From the NCBI GenBank assembly GCA_016293205.1, contig JAEDES010000002.1, forward strand, positions 36,524 to 100,523: 64,000 nt of DNA. Reading direction: 5' to 3'. A model generated the notes under the pieces. It was not told the origin of the DNA. It worked only from the letters and a program-made list of their open reading frames with translations, and did no database searches. The stretch is from Bacilli bacterium (GTDB lineage: Bacteria > Bacillota_I > Bacilli_A > RF39 > UBA660). Below, piece after piece: positions 8,217-17,900 of this stretch. Positions within the stretch are counted from its first letter, which is position 1. The number at the start of each line of letters is the position of its first letter. The position numbers and the translations under genes were made by a program.

Positions 8217-9977
8217 CTATTCAAATTCTACAATATCACCAAATAGTTCTACTGCACTACTTACTATTATATCATCTTTTTCTACTTCTTCATAGATTTC
8301 TTCAGGTTCTTCAACAACTTCATAATGATTACCATCTTTTAAAGAAGCTATATATTTATTCTTTTCAATTTCCCATTGTTCATCACTAATAATTGCTATT
8401 TTCTTATTAGAATTAGTAAGTTTATTATAAACATATGTAATCTTATCAAGAATATTAAGATTTTGCTTAACAACAGAGTCATATTCATAACTTAAAATAA
8501 GACTATCTTCACTTACTGCACGAATTTTACCATCTAAAATAGCACATACAACGTATCCTACTTCTTGATCAAAAGTAAAATCCTCTAAAATACTCATATT
8601 ATCAAGTTCAAACTTTAATAATTGTTTATTAGCAAGAGCCATTGTATTATTGACACGTGCTTTCATAATATCATCAATATTTAATATAGAACCAGTTGAT
8701 TCTTCTTCAGGCTCATAAGTATTAGAAACAGCACTTATTGTTGGTTCTTCAACAACTTCCTTAGTAGTTTCAACAACCTTTTCAGAAACAACATTAACCA
8801 CAGGCTCTTCTTTTACAATATCCTTTTCAACTATTTTTTCAACAACTTTTACTTCCTTATTTACAATAGAAGTCTCTTTATTTTCAACATTATTATTAAC
8901 AACACCTACAAAATTATTTCCCGGGAAATAATTTTTATTTAAAATATTATCATTTATAAACTTAATTAATAACATTTCAATAAAGATTTTTGGATTACTA
9001 CTTCTTTTAATATCGAACATATTTTCGTTAATTAGGTTTACAAATTTTTGGACTAAATCAAGTGAAAAGTCTAAATTTTTATTAGAAATATAATAATCCA
9101 CAAGTAAATTTCGAGAAAAATGCATCAATTGAGACATAATTTGTATTAAATTTTTGCCTTCATTGTTAAATTTAGTGATTTTTACTAACACTTCTGATAA
9201 ATTTCCACTAAAAATATCACTACAAAGCTCATACAAATTTTTAGATGTAATCATACCATTTAATTCAGCAAAAATTTCTAAAGTAATTTTCTCATCAGTA
9301 TATGATCGTAATTTATCTAACATTCCTAATGAATCACGCATACCACCATCAGATGCTACAGCAATTTCCATTAAAACTTCATCATCTATGTCGATTTTTT
9401 CTTCTTTACATACATATTTTAATCTTTCAACAATCATTTCATCAGAAATTCGTCTAAAACTGAAGCATTGACAACGAGAAATGATAGTTTCAGGCACTTT
9501 TTGAGGGTCCGTAGTAGCTAAAATAAAAATAACATGCTCAGGTGGCTCCTCTAAAGTCTTTAAAAATGCATTAAAAGCACTTGTTGAAAGCATATGAACT
9601 TCATCGATAATATATACTTTATATTTTAATTCTGCAGGAACTAAAGAAACATTATTTCTTAATTCACGAATTTCTTCTACCCCATTATTTGATGCCGCAT
9701 CAATTTCTATGATATCTACACATTCTTTTTCAAAAGAATGAAGACAATTTTTACATTTTCCGCAGGAATTTCCATCAATTGGCTCTAAACAGTTAGCTGC
9801 ACGAGCAAAAATCTTCGAAACTGTTGTTTTTCCTGTACCTCTGGGCCCAAAAAACATATAAGCATGTGTTAAAGAATTATATTTAACAGAATTTAATAAG
9901 GTTTTTACTATTGTATTTTGACCTACTACACTATCAAAATCTATAGGTCTATATTTTCTATATAAGGCTTGATACAT
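8217..9977 (-). CDS. dnaX: DNA polymerase III gamma/tau subunit
   Basis: ATPase subunit of the clamp loader. The 586-residue protein has the Walker A GPRGTGKTT (about 45-53), a four-Cys zinc module (C..CGKCKNC..C), the Walker B region IIDEVHMLSTSAFNAFLKTLEEPPEHV and the sensor/arginine-finger SRC motif. After about residue 350 comes a low-complexity, Val/Glu/Lys-rich linker, then a tau-like C-terminal domain. A Noc-type palindrome (8916-8929) is embedded in the linker codons that read YFPGN. The gene has its own candidate extended -10 (TGC-TATAAT on the minus strand, 10001-10006), directly after the tadA terminator. Confidence 0.96.
   Translation of the reverse strand: MYQALYRKYRPIDFDSVVGQNTIVKTLLNSVKYNSLTHAYMFFGPRGTGKTTVSKIFARAANCLEPIDGNSCGKCKNCLHSFEKECVDIIEIDAASNNGVEEIRELRNNVSLVPAELKYKVYIIDEVHMLSTSAFNAFLKTLEEPPEHVIFILATTDPQKVPETIISRCQCFSFRRISDEMIVERLKYVCKEEKIDIDDEVLMEIAVASDGGMRDSLGMLDKLRSYTDEKITLEIFAELNGMITSKNLYELCSDIFSGNLSEVLVKITKFNNEGKNLIQIMSQLMHFSRNLLVDYYISNKNLDFSLDLVQKFVNLINENMFDIKRSSNPKIFIEMLLIKFINDNILNKNYFPGNNFVGVVNNNVENKETSIVNKEVKVVEKIVEKDIVKEEPVVNVVSEKVVETTKEVVEEPTISAVSNTYEPEEESTGSILNIDDIMKARVNNTMALANKQLLKFELDNMSILEDFTFDQEVGYVVCAILDGKIRAVSEDSLILSYEYDSVVKQNLNILDKITYVYNKLTNSNKKIAIISDEQWEIEKNKYIASLKDGNHYEVVEEPEEIYEEVEKDDIIVSSAVELFGDIVEFE
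8916..8929. promoter_or_regulatory. Noc-binding-type palindrome (NBS) inside dnaX
   Basis: The 14-bp perfect palindrome ATTTCCCGGGAAAT is identical to the NBS consensus established for B. subtilis Noc. It lies in the low-complexity linker of dnaX, where sequence constraint on the protein is weak. Three further copies (two perfect, one with a single change) lie at 11220-11447, and a noc-like gene is present at 27092. Confidence 0.8.
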
Positions 9978-10000
9978 AATATTCCTCCTAACTAAGAGTT

Positions 10001-10006
10001 ATTATA
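10001..10006 (-). promoter_or_regulatory. Candidate dnaX extended -10
   Basis: On the minus strand the sequence reads ATGCTATAAT, an extended -10 (TGN-TATAAT) about 30 bp upstream of the dnaX start. No good -35 is visible, because the upstream 17 bp are occupied by the tadA terminator. Confidence 0.5.
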
Positions 10007-10010
10007 GCAT

Positions 10011-10048
10011 AAAAAAAACTAAAACTTATTTTTTTCTTCGTTTTAGTT
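10011..10048 (-). terminator. Intrinsic terminator of tadA
   Basis: AACTAAAAC and GTTTTAGTT form a 9-bp stem (10017-10025 with 10040-10048), followed on the minus strand by a run of eight T. The 5' arm of the stem lies within the last tadA codons. Confidence 0.75.
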
Positions 10049-10478
10049 CAAAAAATTCATTTAAAAGCGATTTAGACTCATTTTCAGCTAAATTATTAAC
10101 AAAATTAACACTATTATTAGTAGAATCAACCTCAAAAATTGTGGAAATTAATTTAAAATTACCTTTATCAGAATTCTCACATGCGGAAAAAACATTTTTA
10201 ATTCTAGCCTGTTTAATCGCACTAGCACACATTGGGCAAGGATCTAAAGTTACATATAAATCACAATCCTCTAATCTCCAGTTTTTTAATTTTTTTGATG
10301 CTTTTTTTATCACATTTAATTCTGCATGTTCTAAACAGCACATCTTTTTTTCCTTTTTATTGTGACTTTTAGCAAGAATTTCATCATTTTTCACCAAAAT
10401 TGCCCCAATCGGAACTTCATCTTGTTTAAAAGCCTTCCTAGCCTCTTTAAAAGCTAAATCCATATATTTTAAATCCAT
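10026..10478 (-). CDS. tadA: tRNA-specific adenosine deaminase TadA
   Basis: Deaminates A34 to inosine in tRNA-Arg(ACG). The 150-residue product has the zinc-dependent cytidine/adenosine deaminase motifs: CLEHAELNVIKKA (HAE, with proton-shuttling Glu) and PCPMCASAIKQARI (PCxxC zinc ligands), plus VPIGAILVKND at the N-terminus. The ATG follows AGGTGATT. It lies between the SRP RNA gene upstream and dnaX downstream; in B. subtilis the SRP RNA gene is between tadA and dnaX, so the RNA gene has changed position. Confidence 0.95.
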   Translation of the reverse strand: MDLKYMDLAFKEARKAFKQDEVPIGAILVKNDEILAKSHNKKEKKMCCLEHAELNVIKKASKKLKNWRLEDCDLYVTLDPCPMCASAIKQARIKNVFSACENSDKGNFKLISTIFEVDSTNNSVNFVNNLAENESKSLLNEFFELKRRKK

Positions 10479-10499
10479 AAATAATCACCTACAAAAAAA

Positions 10500-10570
10500 G
10501 TGCACATAGATGGAGGCCCTTAAGGCTGCTACTTTCCAGTCCTGACCTGGTTCAAACACATCTATTGCAC
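10500..10570 (-). ncRNA. ffs: Signal recognition particle RNA, small (4.5S-like)
   Basis: Read on the minus strand, the core has GAACCAGGTCAGGACTGGAA followed by AGTAGCAGCCTTA. This is the universally conserved SRP domain IV that binds Ffh (ACCAGGTCAGG ... GGAA ... AGCAGCC). The ends pair: GTGCA-ATAGATG at the 5' side with CATCTAT-GTGCAC at the 3' side, giving a 71-nt hairpin. The T-run just after the 3' arm (minus strand) makes the terminal stem double as a terminator. The short form lacks the Alu domain found in the 6S-like scRNA of Bacillus. Upstream lies the parS/NBS region. Confidence 0.93.
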
Positions 10571-10651
10571 AAACTAATTCTACTATTTTTGTGGATTTTT
10601 GTAAACACATTTGTGAATTAAATCATTACAAATTCACTTTTCCACACTTTT

Positions 10652-10677
10652 TGTGGATTAATGTTTCACGTGAAACA
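10652..10677. promoter_or_regulatory. parS site 1 with adjacent DnaA-box-like sequence
   Basis: TGTTTCACGTGAAACA at 10662-10677 is identical to the canonical 16-bp parS bound by Spo0J/ParB. TGTGGATTA (one change from the DnaA box TGTGGATAA) ends one base before it. Confidence 0.92.
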
Positions 10678-10787
10678 TTAATTTTAAAGATTATACCCCT
10701 ATTATTTTTCATTTAAACATTTTAATTTGTTTAAAATTCACTTTAATCAATAAAAAAATACTATTTATCAATTAAATTCACAAACTT

Positions 10788-10821
10788 TGTGGATTATTTT
10801 TTTAATGTTTCACGTGAAACA
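10788..10821. promoter_or_regulatory. parS site 2 with nearby DnaA-box-like sequence
   Basis: Perfect parS at 10806-10821. TGTGGATTA at 10788-10796 lies 9 bp to its left, in the same orientation as at the other three sites. Confidence 0.92.
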
Positions 10822-10926
10822 TAGTGAATTATTAACAATTATTGTTTAAAAATAAAGAAAATAAGCCATAAATTAATAAAAACATACATACCTATAGATT
10901 CATTTATAAATATTATCAACCATTTT

Positions 10927-10952
10927 TGTGGAATAATGTTTCACGTGGAACA
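10927..10952. promoter_or_regulatory. parS site 3 (one change) with adjacent DnaA-box-like sequence
   Basis: TGTTTCACGTGGAACA at 10937-10952 differs from perfect parS by one base in the right arm. TGTGGAATAA (10927-10936) abuts it directly. Confidence 0.85.
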
Positions 10953-10997
10953 TAAAACTTAAAATCAAATGTTTGTTTATAACTTATCAACAAGTTC

Positions 10998-11023
10998 TGT
11001 GGATAAATGTTTCACGTGAAACA
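10998..11023. promoter_or_regulatory. parS site 4 with perfect DnaA box
   Basis: Perfect parS at 11008-11023. TGTGGATAA (10998-11006), the exact complement of the consensus DnaA box TTATCCACA, ends one base before it; another box, TTATCAACA, is at 10984-10992. Confidence 0.93.
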
Positions 11024-11219
11024 TCTCTCAAAATAAATTTTAAACAACATTTGTTAATAAATTATTAAATAAATTGTTTAAAAATAACCAAAATAACAAA
11101 AATGCATTTAAATGAGTTTAGATTGATAATCACTCACCAAAATAAAAATAAATCGCTTAAAATGCATTTTCTATTTTTAAGTCGCTTTTGTATAAAAATG
11201 TGGATAAAAATATCAAATT

Positions 11220-11233
11220 ATTTCCCGGGAAAT
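11220..11233. promoter_or_regulatory. Noc-binding-type palindrome (NBS)
   Basis: Perfect ATTTCCCGGGAAAT. A consensus DnaA box (TGTGGATAA, 11199-11207) lies 12 bp to the left. A half-site ATTTCCCA follows about 15 bp to the right. Confidence 0.85.
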
Positions 11234-11296
11234 AAATTAAAAAATATTTCCCACTTGATATATCAACAAATTAATAAACAATCTGTTCAAAAAAAT

Positions 11297-11310
11297 ATTT
11301 CCTGGGAAAT
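11297..11310. promoter_or_regulatory. Noc-binding-type palindrome, one change
   Basis: ATTTCCTGGGAAAT differs from the NBS consensus by one central base. Confidence 0.75.
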
Positions 11311-11433
11311 AAAATTAAATCAATTTAAATTAAAATAAAAAGACTAACCTATTACAAATTAATTAGATTTTATTTTATAAAAATATATATAAATTTCCAC
11401 AATATATTAATTGCATGATGTTTACATCAAAAT

Positions 11434-11447
11434 ATTTCCCGGGAAAT
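11434..11447. promoter_or_regulatory. Noc-binding-type palindrome (NBS)
   Basis: Perfect ATTTCCCGGGAAAT. A consensus DnaA box TTATCCACA (11451-11459) starts three bases after it. Confidence 0.85.
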
Positions 11448-11510
11448 AATTTATCCACAAAAAAAACATTATTTATCTCAAAATGTTTTTTCCACAAGAC
11501 ACTTTTTGAC

Positions 11511-11540
11511 AAAAAAAGAATGAGACTTTACTCATTCTTT
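11511..11540 (-). terminator. gyrA terminator
   Basis: AAAGAATGAG and CTCATTCTTT pair (10 bp) around a 6-nt loop, followed on the minus strand by a T-run. It ends the gyrB-gyrA transcription unit. Confidence 0.85.
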
Positions 11541-11564
11541 ACAATTTATAAACATTAATTTGAT

Positions 11565-14087
11565 TTATTCGTTGACATCTGATGCTTCTTCAATAGTTAC
11601 TGCTTCCGTTGTACTTTCAGTAACTTCACTAACATTTGTATTATCTTCGTTTACATTTTCAGATTCATTTTCATCTTCTTTAGCAACTATTGTAACTGTA
11701 GCTACCATTTGATCATCTTTAAGATTAATTAATCTAACACCTTGAGTAGCACGTTTTAATGTAGATATTTGCTCTCCTGGCATTTTCATGATAATTCCAC
11801 TATTTGTTACTACTATAACATCATAATCATTACCTTCATCAACACATTTTAGAGCAGCCATCATACCATTCTTTTCAGTAACATTAAATGCTCTAACACC
11901 TTTGCTACCTCTATGAGTAAGTCTATATTCATCAATAACTGTTTTCTTACCATATCCTTTTTCAGTAACAATAAGTATATACTGACCAGAATTAACAACT
12001 TCTGCACCAACAACGAAACTTCCATCTAAATCAATACCTTTAACTCCCGAACTACTACGTCCCATTGCTCTGATTTCATTTTCATCAAATCTAACCATAC
12101 GACCATTACTTGCTCCAAGAGCTATTTCATTAGAACCATTTGTTTTTCTAACACTAATTAATTCATCATCATCTTTTAAAACAATAGCAATTTTTCCACC
12201 TTTTCTAATATTTTCAAACTCAGTAATATCAGTCTTTTTAACAATTCCACCACGAGTTGCAAACATTAAATATTTAGTAACTTGGTCGTCAGCATCAATT
12301 TCCACAATCGAACTTATGTTCTCGTTCTTCTCTAATGGAAGTAAATTAATGATTGGTAATCCCTTAGATTGTCTAGCAAATTCAGGAACTTCATAACCTT
12401 TCATTCTATAAACCCTACCTCTATTTGAGAAGAATAAAATATAATCATGAGTTCTCATTGAAATCATATGTTCTACAAAGTCTTCCTCATTTGTAGCCAT
12501 ACCTTTGACTCCAACTCCACCTCTATTTTGAGTTCTATAAGTATCACTTCTTAAACGTTTTATATAACCATTCTTAGTTAAAGTAATAATTACATCTTCA
12601 TTTGGTATTAAAGACTCATCCTCGATATATTCAATAGCTGTCATATCGATATTTGTACGTCTCTCATCACCATATTTATCTTTAATTTCTAATAATTCAT
12701 TTTTAATTACTTCTAATATCTTAGAATCACTAGCTAAAATGCCACGTAACTCGTCAATTAACTTTAACAAGTCATTTAGTTCATTTTCAATCTTTTCACG
12801 CTCTAAGCCAGTTAAACGACGTAATTTCATTTCTAGAATGGCATTTGCTTGAACTTCAGATAACTTAAAGTTATTCATTAATCCTTCTCTAGCTTCTTCA
12901 TCAGACTTAGCAGCGCGAATTAATTTAATAACAGCATCAATATTATCTAAGGCAATCTTTAAACCTTCTAAAATATGAACACGTTTTTCAGCAACATCTA
13001 AATCAAATTTAGTACGTCTAATAATAACTTCTTTTTGATAATCAATATATTTAACAATAATTTCTTTTAAACCAAGTGTCTTTGGAACACCTTGATCTAG
13101 CATTAAGAATATAATTCCATATGTTGTTTGGAACGCTGTATGTTTATAAAGTTTATTTAAAACTACTTGTGCATTAGCATCCTTCTTTAATGTAATAGTA
13201 ATTTTAATACCATCTTTTAAATCAGAATGGTAATCAGAAATACCTTCAATTGTTTTATTATGAACAAGTTCAGCTACTTTATTCTTTAATTCTAAAGTAT
13301 TAACACCATAAGGTACTTCATCAATAATAATATATTGTTTTCCATTTTTTTCTTCTATTGTGGCCTTACTACGAATTGTAATAGAACCACGTCCAGTTTC
13401 ATAAGCTTTTCTTATTCCACTGTTTCCTAGAATAATTGCGCCTGTTGGAAAATCAGGTCCTTTAATGTGTTGCATTAATTCATCTAATTCAATATCAGGA
13501 TTATCAATATAAGCAACACATCCATCAATAACTTCACCTAAATTATGGGGAGGAATGTTAGTAGCCATACCAACAGCAATACCAGTAGTTCCGTTAACTA
13601 AAATATTAGGAAATCTAGAAGGTAAAACAGCAGGCTCTCTTTCACTCTCATCAAAGTTAGGACTAAAATCAACTGTATTTTTATTAATATTTCTAAGTAA
13701 TTCAAGAGATATTTTTGATAAACGCGACTCTGTATAACGCATTGCCGCAGCTCCATATCCTTCAATATTACCAAAGTTACCATGACCATCAACTAACATA
13801 TATCTATATGAGAAGTCTTGCGCCATTCTAACCATTGCTTCATAAATAGATGAGTCACCATGTGGGTGATATTTACCCATAACGTCTCCGACTATTCTTG
13901 CACTCTTCTTATGAGGTTTATCAGGTGTATAACCAGATTCATACATTGAATATAAAATACGTCTATGAACAGGTTTTAAACCATCTCTTAAATCAGGAAG
14001 AGCACGAGCAACAATAACACTCATTGAATACTCTAAAAACGAATCTTTTACTTCTTTAACAATACTATTTTGTTCTAATCTATCCAT
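11565..14087 (-). CDS. gyrA: DNA gyrase subunit A
   Basis: Breakage-reunion subunit of DNA gyrase. The 840 residues have the catalytic tyrosine in [11 protein letters not shown], the quinolone-region helix [19 protein letters not shown], and the C-terminal beta-pinwheel with repeated blades, including the GyrA box [10 protein letters not shown]. The Ser and Glu in GDSSIYEAM are the residues usually found in quinolone-susceptible Gram-positive gyrases. The C-terminus ends in an acidic, Glu/Asn/Thr-rich tail of about 40 residues. GGAGGG precedes the ATG, and gyrB ends 12 bp upstream, so both form one operon. Confidence 0.98.
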   Translation of the reverse strand: MDRLEQNSIVKEVKDSFLEYSMSVIVARALPDLRDGLKPVHRRILYSMYESGYTPDKPHKKSARIVGDVMGKYHPHGDSSIYEAMVRMAQDFSYRYMLVDGHGNFGNIEGYGAAAMRYTESRLSKISLELLRNINKNTVDFSPNFDESEREPAVLPSRFPNILVNGTTGIAVGMATNIPPHNLGEVIDGCVAYIDNPDIELDELMQHIKGPDFPTGAIILGNSGIRKAYETGRGSITIRSKATIEEKNGKQYIIIDEVPYGVNTLELKNKVAELVHNKTIEGISDYHSDLKDGIKITITLKKDANAQVVLNKLYKHTAFQTTYGIIFLMLDQGVPKTLGLKEIIVKYIDYQKEVIIRRTKFDLDVAEKRVHILEGLKIALDNIDAVIKLIRAAKSDEEAREGLMNNFKLSEVQANAILEMKLRRLTGLEREKIENELNDLLKLIDELRGILASDSKILEVIKNELLEIKDKYGDERRTNIDMTAIEYIEDESLIPNEDVIITLTKNGYIKRLRSDTYRTQNRGGVGVKGMATNEEDFVEHMISMRTHDYILFFSNRGRVYRMKGYEVPEFARQSKGLPIINLLPLEKNENISSIVEIDADDQVTKYLMFATRGGIVKKTDITEFENIRKGGKIAIVLKDDDELISVRKTNGSNEIALGASNGRMVRFDENEIRAMGRSSSGVKGIDLDGSFVVGAEVVNSGQYILIVTEKGYGKKTVIDEYRLTHRGSKGVRAFNVTEKNGMMAALKCVDEGNDYDVIVVTNSGIIMKMPGEQISTLKRATQGVRLINLKDDQMVATVTIVAKEDENESENVNEDNTNVSEVTESTTEAVTIEEASDVNE

Positions 14088-14099
14088 TTTCTTACCCTC

Positions 14100-16037
<1,938 letters not shown>

Positions 16038-17150
16038 CTACTTTCTTTCAATATTTCCATTCTTAACTTCGTATATATAAGACTCATTTAAATACTTTTT
16101 ATTAATACTCTTTAAATCAGTAGTAGTAATAATTGATTGAATATCATTATCTCCAACAAATTTTAATAACCTATTTCTCTTTTTAATATCTAATTCACTA
16201 AAAATATCATCTAATAAAATCACTGGATTAAATCCACTAACCTCTTTAAATAAACCTATTTCACTAAGTTTTAAACATAAAACAGCTAATTTTTGTTGTC
16301 CTTGAGAACCAAAATACTTTAAATCATTTCCGTTAAAATTAAAGTAAAAATCATCTCTATGAGGACCATACATAGTCATTCCATAATTTAATTCTTTATT
16401 ATAATACTTATTAAAATAATCTTTTAATTTATCTTTAATTTCTTCATCAGTTAAATTTTTAATATCAAAACTAGTCAAATATTCAACACTTAATCCTTCA
16501 AAATCAGCTATTTCTTTATAATATTTATTAATACTACCATTAATAAAATCAATATATTCCAATCTTTTTCTATAAATAATAACTGCTTTTTCAATCAATT
16601 TATCAGTTAAAATATCTAAATAATTTTTATCAGCAATACTATTATTAAATAATATTTTTAAATATTCATTTCTAGTTTTTAAAATTTTATTATATTCATT
16701 ATAAGTATTTAAATAAGTTTTTGATATTTGAGATAATTGTATATTTAATAAATTTCTTCGTATATTAGGTGATCCCTTTATTATTTCTAAATCATCTGGT
16801 GTAAATATAATTACATTTAAGTTTGAGATATAATCAGCAACTTTCTTAATGGAATTTTGATTTATCATCAAATCTTTCTTTTCTTCTGTTATATCAATCT
16901 GTAACTTAGTAATAATTCTATCTTTTTTAACAATTCCTTTAATTTGACTTTTCTTTTTATTAAACATAATTATATTAGGATTTACCCCTACTCTATGTGA
17001 TTTAGTAAGAGCAAGCATTATTATTGCTTCTAATATATTAGTTTTTCCTTGAGCATTGTCTCCAATAAAAATATTCATACCTTCATTAAGAGTAATATTA
17101 ATATTGGCACAATTTCTAAAATTTAATAAAGAAATTTTCTTGATTTTCAT
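16038..17150 (-). CDS. recF: DNA replication and repair protein RecF
   Basis: SMC-like ATPase that acts with RecO and RecR at single-strand gaps. The 370 residues carry Walker A GDNAQGKTNILEAI (about 31-44), the ABC signature region YFGSQGQQKLAVLCLKL and Walker B PVILLDDIFSELD. RecR is encoded in the same window. recF lies 135 bp downstream of a comK-like gene rather than of the S4-domain gene yaaA/rlbA usually found between dnaN and recF. Confidence 0.97.
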   Translation of the reverse strand: MKIKKISLLNFRNCANINITLNEGMNIFIGDNAQGKTNILEAIIMLALTKSHRVGVNPNIIMFNKKKSQIKGIVKKDRIITKLQIDITEEKKDLMINQNSIKKVADYISNLNVIIFTPDDLEIIKGSPNIRRNLLNIQLSQISKTYLNTYNEYNKILKTRNEYLKILFNNSIADKNYLDILTDKLIEKAVIIYRKRLEYIDFINGSINKYYKEIADFEGLSVEYLTSFDIKNLTDEEIKDKLKDYFNKYYNKELNYGMTMYGPHRDDFYFNFNGNDLKYFGSQGQQKLAVLCLKLSEIGLFKEVSGFNPVILLDDIFSELDIKKRNRLLKFVGDNDIQSIITTTDLKSINKKYLNESYIYEVKNGNIERK

Positions 17151-17247
17151 TTAAATACACTAAAAAGACCCATATAATCACCTATCCCCTACTTCAGTAT
17201 TCCTATACATACGTTAATATTATACCATAAATGCCCTTTTAAAGCAC

Positions 17248-17278
17248 TAAAAAAATAGTTAAAATTAACTATTTTTTC
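17248..17278. terminator. Terminator downstream of the comK-like gene
   Basis: A 13-bp perfect stem (AAAAAATAGTTAA with TTAACTATTTTTT), with T-runs on both strands, lies between the comK-like stop and recF. It suggests the comK-like gene is transcriptionally separated from recF. Confidence 0.8.
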
Positions 17279-17285
17279 CTTATTT

Positions 17286-17732
17286 TTACTTATTTTTTCG
17301 CATTCTCATGATAAAGTCTAGTCTAGATGCTCTAGAAAGCTGATTTTCGATAGTTCTAAACGAACAAGGTACTGTAATTTCCCTATTATTATCAAATAAA
17401 ATCTTAGTACTTGTACTATCAATTTTTTCAATCTTTTTAACCCTTTTTAATGAAATCCATACACAATCAGCGGCAGCTGGTGATGTTGTTGGAAATACAA
17501 TTAAATTATCACTATCTTCAACAATAATAGGTACTTTATATTCTGCACCTAATATATCTCTAGCACTTTCTTTTCTACCATTATAAGTACTGCCAAAGTA
17601 TTTACAACTATCCTCCATTATTTTAAATGGAACTTCATCCACAATAAATTTCTCATCATCCTCATAAATGATGCTTTTTTCCTCTTCTCCTGGCACAATT
17701 GCTAATGTACCATTACTTATCTCATATTTCAT
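17286..17732 (-). CDS. comK: ComK-family transcription factor
   Basis: ComK binds paired AT-boxes and activates the DNA-uptake regulon in Bacillus. The 148-residue product aligns from memory with B. subtilis ComK along its length: YEISNGTLAIVPGEE at the start, DSCKYFGSTYNGRKESA, then PIIVEDSDNLIVFPTTSPAAADCVWISLKRVK and EITVPCSFRTIENQLSRASRLDF. It is shorter than B. subtilis ComK (192 aa), lacking the C-terminal tail that mediates MecA/ClpCP control there. The gene is isolated by terminators on both sides, between dnaN and recF. Whether it is a competence master regulator or a specialised paralogue cannot be told from this window, which holds no com machinery genes. Confidence 0.85.
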   Translation of the reverse strand: MKYEISNGTLAIVPGEEEKSIIYEDDEKFIVDEVPFKIMEDSCKYFGSTYNGRKESARDILGAEYKVPIIVEDSDNLIVFPTTSPAAADCVWISLKRVKKIEKIDSTSTKILFDNNREITVPCSFRTIENQLSRASRLDFIMRMRKNK

Positions 17733-17831
17733 ACTTTTCCCCCTAAATGAGCCTTTTTTACAGGTCTCAACAAATATTTATCACTTTTTTTTGTCGATTT
17801 TTCTCTATTTATGTCGAAAATAATAAAAAAA

Positions 17832-17864
17832 ACAAAAAAAATAGAAGAAATTCATCTTCTATTT
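17832..17864 (-). terminator. dnaN terminator
   Basis: AAATAGAAGA and TCTTCTATTT form a 10-bp stem with a 6-nt loop, followed on the minus strand by a T-rich run. It lies about 35 bp after the dnaN stop. Confidence 0.8.
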
Positions 17865-17900
17865 ATAATATACACATTAAATTTCAAAATATTTAATAAA

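Larger units (their letters stand above)
10571..11510. other. Gene-free parS/NBS/DnaA-box region
   Basis: About 940 bp of very AT-rich sequence with no credible gene, between ffs and the gyrA terminator. It contains four parS sites (10662-11023) and then three Noc-type palindromes (11220-11447). DnaA-box-like sequences are scattered throughout: perfect TGTGGATAA/TTATCCACA at 10998, 11199 and 11451, TTATCAACA at 10984, and near matches at 10652, 10788 and 10927. The segregation sites and nucleoid-occlusion sites are therefore grouped, not intermixed. Confidence 0.85.

Noticed and set aside
8650..8666. CACGTG in dnaX as a further parS
   Set aside because: Only the central hexamer matches; flanking bases do not match parS. 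The same holds for CACGTG in rpsR and rpmE.
11102..11338. 78-codon open frame in the parS/NBS region
   Set aside because: No ribosome site, low-complexity Asn/Ile/Lys composition, and it runs through two Noc-type palindromes and a DnaA box; explained by AT-rich non-coding sequence.
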